DNA of 64,000 bases from Nitrospira japonica (GTDB taxonomy: Bacteria > Nitrospirota > Nitrospiria > Nitrospirales > Nitrospiraceae), in NCBI RefSeq assembly GCF_900169565.1, contig NZ_LT828648.1, positions 496,001 to 560,000 of the forward strand, given 5' to 3'. The position numbers were made by a program, and so were the translations under genes. Positions 61,000 to 64,000 of the stretch are shown here, piece by piece (positions within the stretch are counted from its first letter, which is position 1; each line of letters starts with the position of its first letter). The notes beneath the pieces are model-generated. The model was not told the origin of the DNA, ran no database searches, and worked only from the letters and a program-made list of their open reading frames with translations.

Positions 61000-62856
61000 A
61001 TGTCGCACTCACGCGCCCCTCACGATCGACGAAACGACATCCGCAACATCGCCATCATCGCGCACGTCGATCACGGCAAGACCACGCTCGTCGACGCCCT
61101 GCTGCGGCAGACCCGGGTCCACCGCAAGATCGAAGACATGGGCGAACGCATCATGGATTCGATGGACCAGGAGCGGGAGCGCGGCATCACGATACGGGCC
61201 AAGAACGCCAGCGTGACCTATCAGGACGTGAAGATCAACATCGTCGATACGCCGGGGCACGCGGATTTCGGCGGCGAGGTGGAACGGACGCTGCGAATGG
61301 TCGACGGCGTGCTCATTCTCGTCGATGCGAAGGAAGGGCCGATGCCGCAGACGACGTTCGTCCTGCGCAAGGCGCTGGCGCTCGGCCACAAGGCCATCGT
61401 CGTCATCAACAAGATCGATCGCCCGGACGCGGTCATCGACGACGTGGTGAATCGCACGTTCGACCTGTTCGTGCACCTGAACGCCACGGACGAGCAACTC
61501 GACTTTCCCATCGTGTACACGTCCGCCATCAAGGGCCTCGCGACGCTCGACGTGAATAAACCGGGTACCGACATTACCCCCTTGCTCGACACGGTGCTCC
61601 AGAAGATTCCGGCTCCCGCCGTGCATGCCAAGGCGCCGCTTCAGATTCTGGTCTTGGCCCTGGCCTACGATTCCTACAAAGGAAAGATGGCCGTGGGGAA
61701 GATTCAGTCGGGCTCGATCGCGCGACGGCAGCAGGTGGTCGTCGTGGGCAAGGAGGGCGTGCAGTATCCCGGCAGAGTCTCCGATCTTGCGGTGTACTCG
61801 GGCCTGGAACGGACGGACATCGAACAGGCCGAAGCGGGCGAAATCGTGGCCATAGCCGGTCTCGACCAGGTCAACATCGGCGACACCATCGCGGACGCGG
61901 AACAGCCGGTGGCCCTACCGCGCGTCACCATTGACGAACCGACCGTCCAGATGAGCTTCTCAGTAAACAACAGCCCGTTCGCCGGACGCGAAGGCAAGTT
62001 CCTCACCTCGCGCCATTTACGGGAGCGGCTCTTCAAGGAGCTGGAAACCAACGTCTCGCTTCGCGTGCAGGAAACCGACAGCGCCGACCGCTTTCTCGTC
62101 GCCGGGCGCGGGGAATTGCATCTCGGGGTCTTGATCGAGCAGATGCGCAGAGAAGGATACGAATTACAGGTCAGCCAACCCGAGGTCATTCTTCACCGCG
62201 ATGGGGGCAAGGTGACCGAGCCTTACGAAGAGCTGACGATCCAGGTGCCGGAAACTTACCAGGGCGCGGTCATCGAAGAAGTGGGTAAGCGCCGGGGCGA
62301 GATGCGCCACATGCGGCTGGTGCATTCCGACGCCGGGCCGAGCGAAATGCATCTCGAATATCACATTCCCACCCGCGGCATCATGGGATTGAAGAACATT
62401 CTCCTCGCCAAGACGCGAGGCACGGTGATCATGCATCACGTGTTCAAGTCCTACGAAGCGGCGGACGAACAAGACTTGCTCATTACGCCCCATGGATCGC
62501 TCTGCGCCTTCGAAGACGGAGTCAGCACCGCCTACGCCCTGTTCATGACACAGGAACGCGGCGTGATGTTCATCGGCCCCGGTGTCGAGGTGTACCGCGG
62601 AATGGTCGTCGGCGAGAACAGCCGTGACGAAGATCTCGACGTCAACGTCTGCAAGGAGAAGCATCTCTCGAATATGCGGGCCTCCGGATCGGACGAGGCC
62701 TTGATCCTGACGCCCCCCAGGGAAATGTCGCTGGAGTTCGCCCTGGAGTACATCGGGCAGGATGAATTGGTCGAGGTCACGCCTCAGAACCTTCGTATCC
62801 GAAAACGGTTGCTGAACCCCGAAGATCGCCGCAAGGCCCGTAAGGCCGGAAAATGA
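61000..62856 (+). CDS. typA: Ribosome-associated GTPase BipA/TypA
   Basis: Translational GTPase, 618 residues, acting in 50S assembly and stress or cold adaptation. G-motifs: AHVDHGKTT (G1), RGITI (G2), [11 protein letters not shown] (G3), NKIDR (G4) and TSAIKG (G5). It also has the EF-G-like domain III ([12 protein letters not shown]) and BipA C-terminal domain. ATG 61000 is chosen because it gives the usual N-terminus close to the G1 motif; upstream in-frame codons run back through the promoter and hairpin. No clear ribosome site. Confidence 0.96.
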   Translation: MSHSRAPHDRRNDIRNIAIIAHVDHGKTTLVDALLRQTRVHRKIEDMGERIMDSMDQERERGITIRAKNASVTYQDVKINIVDTPGHADFGGEVERTLRMVDGVLILVDAKEGPMPQTTFVLRKALALGHKAIVVINKIDRPDAVIDDVVNRTFDLFVHLNATDEQLDFPIVYTSAIKGLATLDVNKPGTDITPLLDTVLQKIPAPAVHAKAPLQILVLALAYDSYKGKMAVGKIQSGSIARRQQVVVVGKEGVQYPGRVSDLAVYSGLERTDIEQAEAGEIVAIAGLDQVNIGDTIADAEQPVALPRVTIDEPTVQMSFSVNNSPFAGREGKFLTSRHLRERLFKELETNVSLRVQETDSADRFLVAGRGELHLGVLIEQMRREGYELQVSQPEVILHRDGGKVTEPYEELTIQVPETYQGAVIEEVGKRRGEMRHMRLVHSDAGPSEMHLEYHIPTRGIMGLKNILLAKTRGTVIMHHVFKSYEAADEQDLLITPHGSLCAFEDGVSTAYALFMTQERGVMFIGPGVEVYRGMVVGENSRDEDLDVNVCKEKHLSNMRASGSDEALILTPPREMSLEFALEYIGQDELVEVTPQNLRIRKRLLNPEDRRKARKAGK

Positions 62857-62896
62857 TCCGGCCGGCGGATCGTCACCCCTCACCGGACCTCTCCGC

Positions 62897-63646
62897 ATGA
62901 GAATCAAGAAGAAAGGCCCCAAACCTTCTTCAAAGCGCCCCCCGCTCTATTTCGTCGGCTATCGAGGCAGCGTCCCCGGCATCGAAGAACTCAAGACCTG
63001 GTACGACCTGGAATATCACGGCCCCCTATCCGTCAAACCCGAAGAGGACGCGCCGGAATCCTGGCGTCTCAGCCATGGGCCCTGGACCGCCCATGTCGTC
63101 ATCCCCCTTCCGGCCACCCATCAGGCCGGGCTCAAGGACCAACTGGCATGGGAGCATGAATCGATGGGAGTGGTCGCCCCGTCGATCACGTCGCCGCGCG
63201 AGATGCCGGATTCGGTCCTCTTCGCCGCCCGGGTGGCCCGCGGGCTGACGCTTCTGACCCAGGGCACCGCTCACGATCCGGCGACCCGACAATACTTGAA
63301 TCCGTCGGACTGGAAAGATCGCACCCTCGTGGAATTCGTCATCGACGACCATGTCACGATCGCCCAGGACGACGAAGCCAGGCCGGACCATACGTGGTGG
63401 TACACGCTGGGACTCGCCAAGTTCGGGATGGACGAACTGGAAACCTTTCGGCCGAAGGGACTTTCCGACCAGCGCTCCAATGAGCTGCTCGCGGAATCCG
63501 CCCATGAAATGATTCGGATCGGCGTCTCCCCGAAAGTCGGCACGGCATTTCACCTGCCGATGATCGGACGCACCATTAGGGTCACCAACCATCGCACCGC
63601 GGCGCCGACCGGACGCATGCAGAGCTTTCGCGAGATCACGGTCTAA
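62897..63646 (+). CDS. Hypothetical cytosolic protein
   Basis: 249 residues with a basic N-terminus (MRIKKKGPKPSSKRPP). The rest is a mixed alpha/beta domain: LKTWYDLEYHGPLSVKPEE, SWRLSHGPWTAHVVIPLP, DPATRQYLNPSDWKDRTLVEFVIDDHV and a C-terminal LLAESAHEMIRIG. No signal peptide, membrane helix or known catalytic motif is recognised. It follows bipA by 40 bp and may be co-transcribed. Confidence 0.65.
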   Translation: MRIKKKGPKPSSKRPPLYFVGYRGSVPGIEELKTWYDLEYHGPLSVKPEEDAPESWRLSHGPWTAHVVIPLPATHQAGLKDQLAWEHESMGVVAPSITSPREMPDSVLFAARVARGLTLLTQGTAHDPATRQYLNPSDWKDRTLVEFVIDDHVTIAQDDEARPDHTWWYTLGLAKFGMDELETFRPKGLSDQRSNELLAESAHEMIRIGVSPKVGTAFHLPMIGRTIRVTNHRTAAPTGRMQSFREITV

Positions 63647-63704
63647 GGCCCTGGAACATAAGCGAGTCACGGCGCCGGCTGGATCGGCTAGGCCTTCAGG
63701 GCCG

Positions 63705-63734
63705 TTGACAAGCTTTCAAAGGGCACGGTACAAA
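63705..63734 (+). promoter_or_regulatory. Candidate promoter of the peroxiredoxin gene
   Basis: TTGACA (63705-63710), spacer 18, TACAAA (63729-63734). It would give a leader of about 200 nt before ATG 63937. The leader is GC-rich and could fold, but I recognise no riboswitch class. Confidence 0.4.
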
Positions 63735-63936
63735 AGCCGAAGGTCGGATAGAGGATCCTTCCCGAAGGCCTCTAAACCAAGAGTCAACTCTCTACAACAA
63801 CAGAATGCCGGAACGGGCCGGACCGCCGGTCCCGGACAGTGGAGACGCGGGTCAGTCTCTGTGCCGCGTGTCACCGCTGGGCGACGGGGCCACATCACCG
63901 GCCGGCAGTTTGACATTCGCAAAGGAGGACTTCTGA

Positions 63937-64000
63937 TGAGCGACGTAGCCCCCGAAATCAAGGTTGGAGATACGGCCCCGGATTTCAACCTCAAGGACCA
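63937..64000 (+). CDS. Peroxiredoxin (AhpC/TSA or Bcp type), 3' truncated by window edge
   Basis: Only 21 codons are visible. A strong AAAGGAGGA ribosome site precedes the ATG, and the protein begins MSDVAPEIKVGDTAPDFNLKD. The VGDTAPDF-L-D segment is the standard N-terminal strand of the thioredoxin-fold peroxiredoxins. The catalytic Cys lies outside the window, so the subtype (Bcp or AhpC) cannot be decided. Confidence 0.7.

Overview
The window is about 60% G+C, densely packed bacterial DNA. Gene content suggests a Nitrospirota (Nitrospira-like) chromosome. This is inferred from the mix of a pyruvoyl-type arginine decarboxylase, a deoxyhypusine-synthase-like protein, a complete ISC operon, GlnRS, and a large amino-acid/acyl-CoA catabolic island. 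No rRNA gene is present to confirm it. No insertion sequence, prophage or CRISPR array was seen.

Layout. 0-4.3 kb: the 3' end of a rhomboid protease gene, a hybrid sensor kinase that has lost its phosphotransfer residues, and purK-purE. 4.4-10.1 kb: a four-gene plus-strand unit (HlyD-like adaptor, TolC-like channel, exporter-type ABC protein with a degraded ATPase domain, four-helix-bundle membrane protein). 10.1-16.4 kb: rluF, then a minus-strand run with polyamine genes (speB, pdaD, a deoxyhypusine-synthase-like gene) plus an aldehyde dehydrogenase, a zinc ribbon and a DsbA-like protein. 17-22.2 kb: a minus-strand operon of a haem-oxygenase-fold oxidase, an XRE regulator, tryptophanase and an acyl-CoA dehydrogenase.

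22.4-44.6 kb: a 20-gene plus-strand catabolic island, mostly with overlapping start/stop codons. It starts with a single-domain HPPD-like VOC protein, homogentisate dioxygenase and a fumarylacetoacetase-family hydrolase (aromatic amino acids). A phosphoribosyltransferase-like gene and a branched-chain-type 2-oxoacid dehydrogenase (E1a, E1b, E2) follow, then thiolase, 3-hydroxyacyl-CoA dehydrogenase, a split B12 acyl-CoA mutase whose active-site residues match isobutyryl-CoA mutase, a carboxyltransferase, two crotonases, HMG-CoA lyase and a MeaB-type GTPase. A PrpD/PrpB/citrate-synthase set and an acyl-CoA synthetase close it. Together these could turn aromatic and branched-chain amino acids into acetyl-CoA, acetoacetate, fumarate, succinate and pyruvate.

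44.7-52.3 kb: small uncharacterised genes, tRNA-Glu, two tRNA-Gln genes, GlnRS and GluRS close together, a PilZ protein, a yacG homologue broken by an amber codon, and an FNR-like flavoprotein. 52.4-58.4 kb: the ISC iron-sulfur assembly locus (fdx on the opposite strand, then iscR-iscS-iscU-iscA-hscB-hscA-iscX) with candidate IscR operators and a perfect intrinsic terminator between iscA and hscB. 58.4-64 kb: PBP1A, bipA/typA with a hairpin leader, an unknown gene, and the start of a peroxiredoxin gene.

Most notable: the apparently ATPase-dead tripartite export unit; the pseudo-kinase; the mutase probably mis-nameable as methylmalonyl-CoA mutase; the tryptophanase/oxidase operon; and repeated -10 elements placed so that mRNAs would be leaderless.
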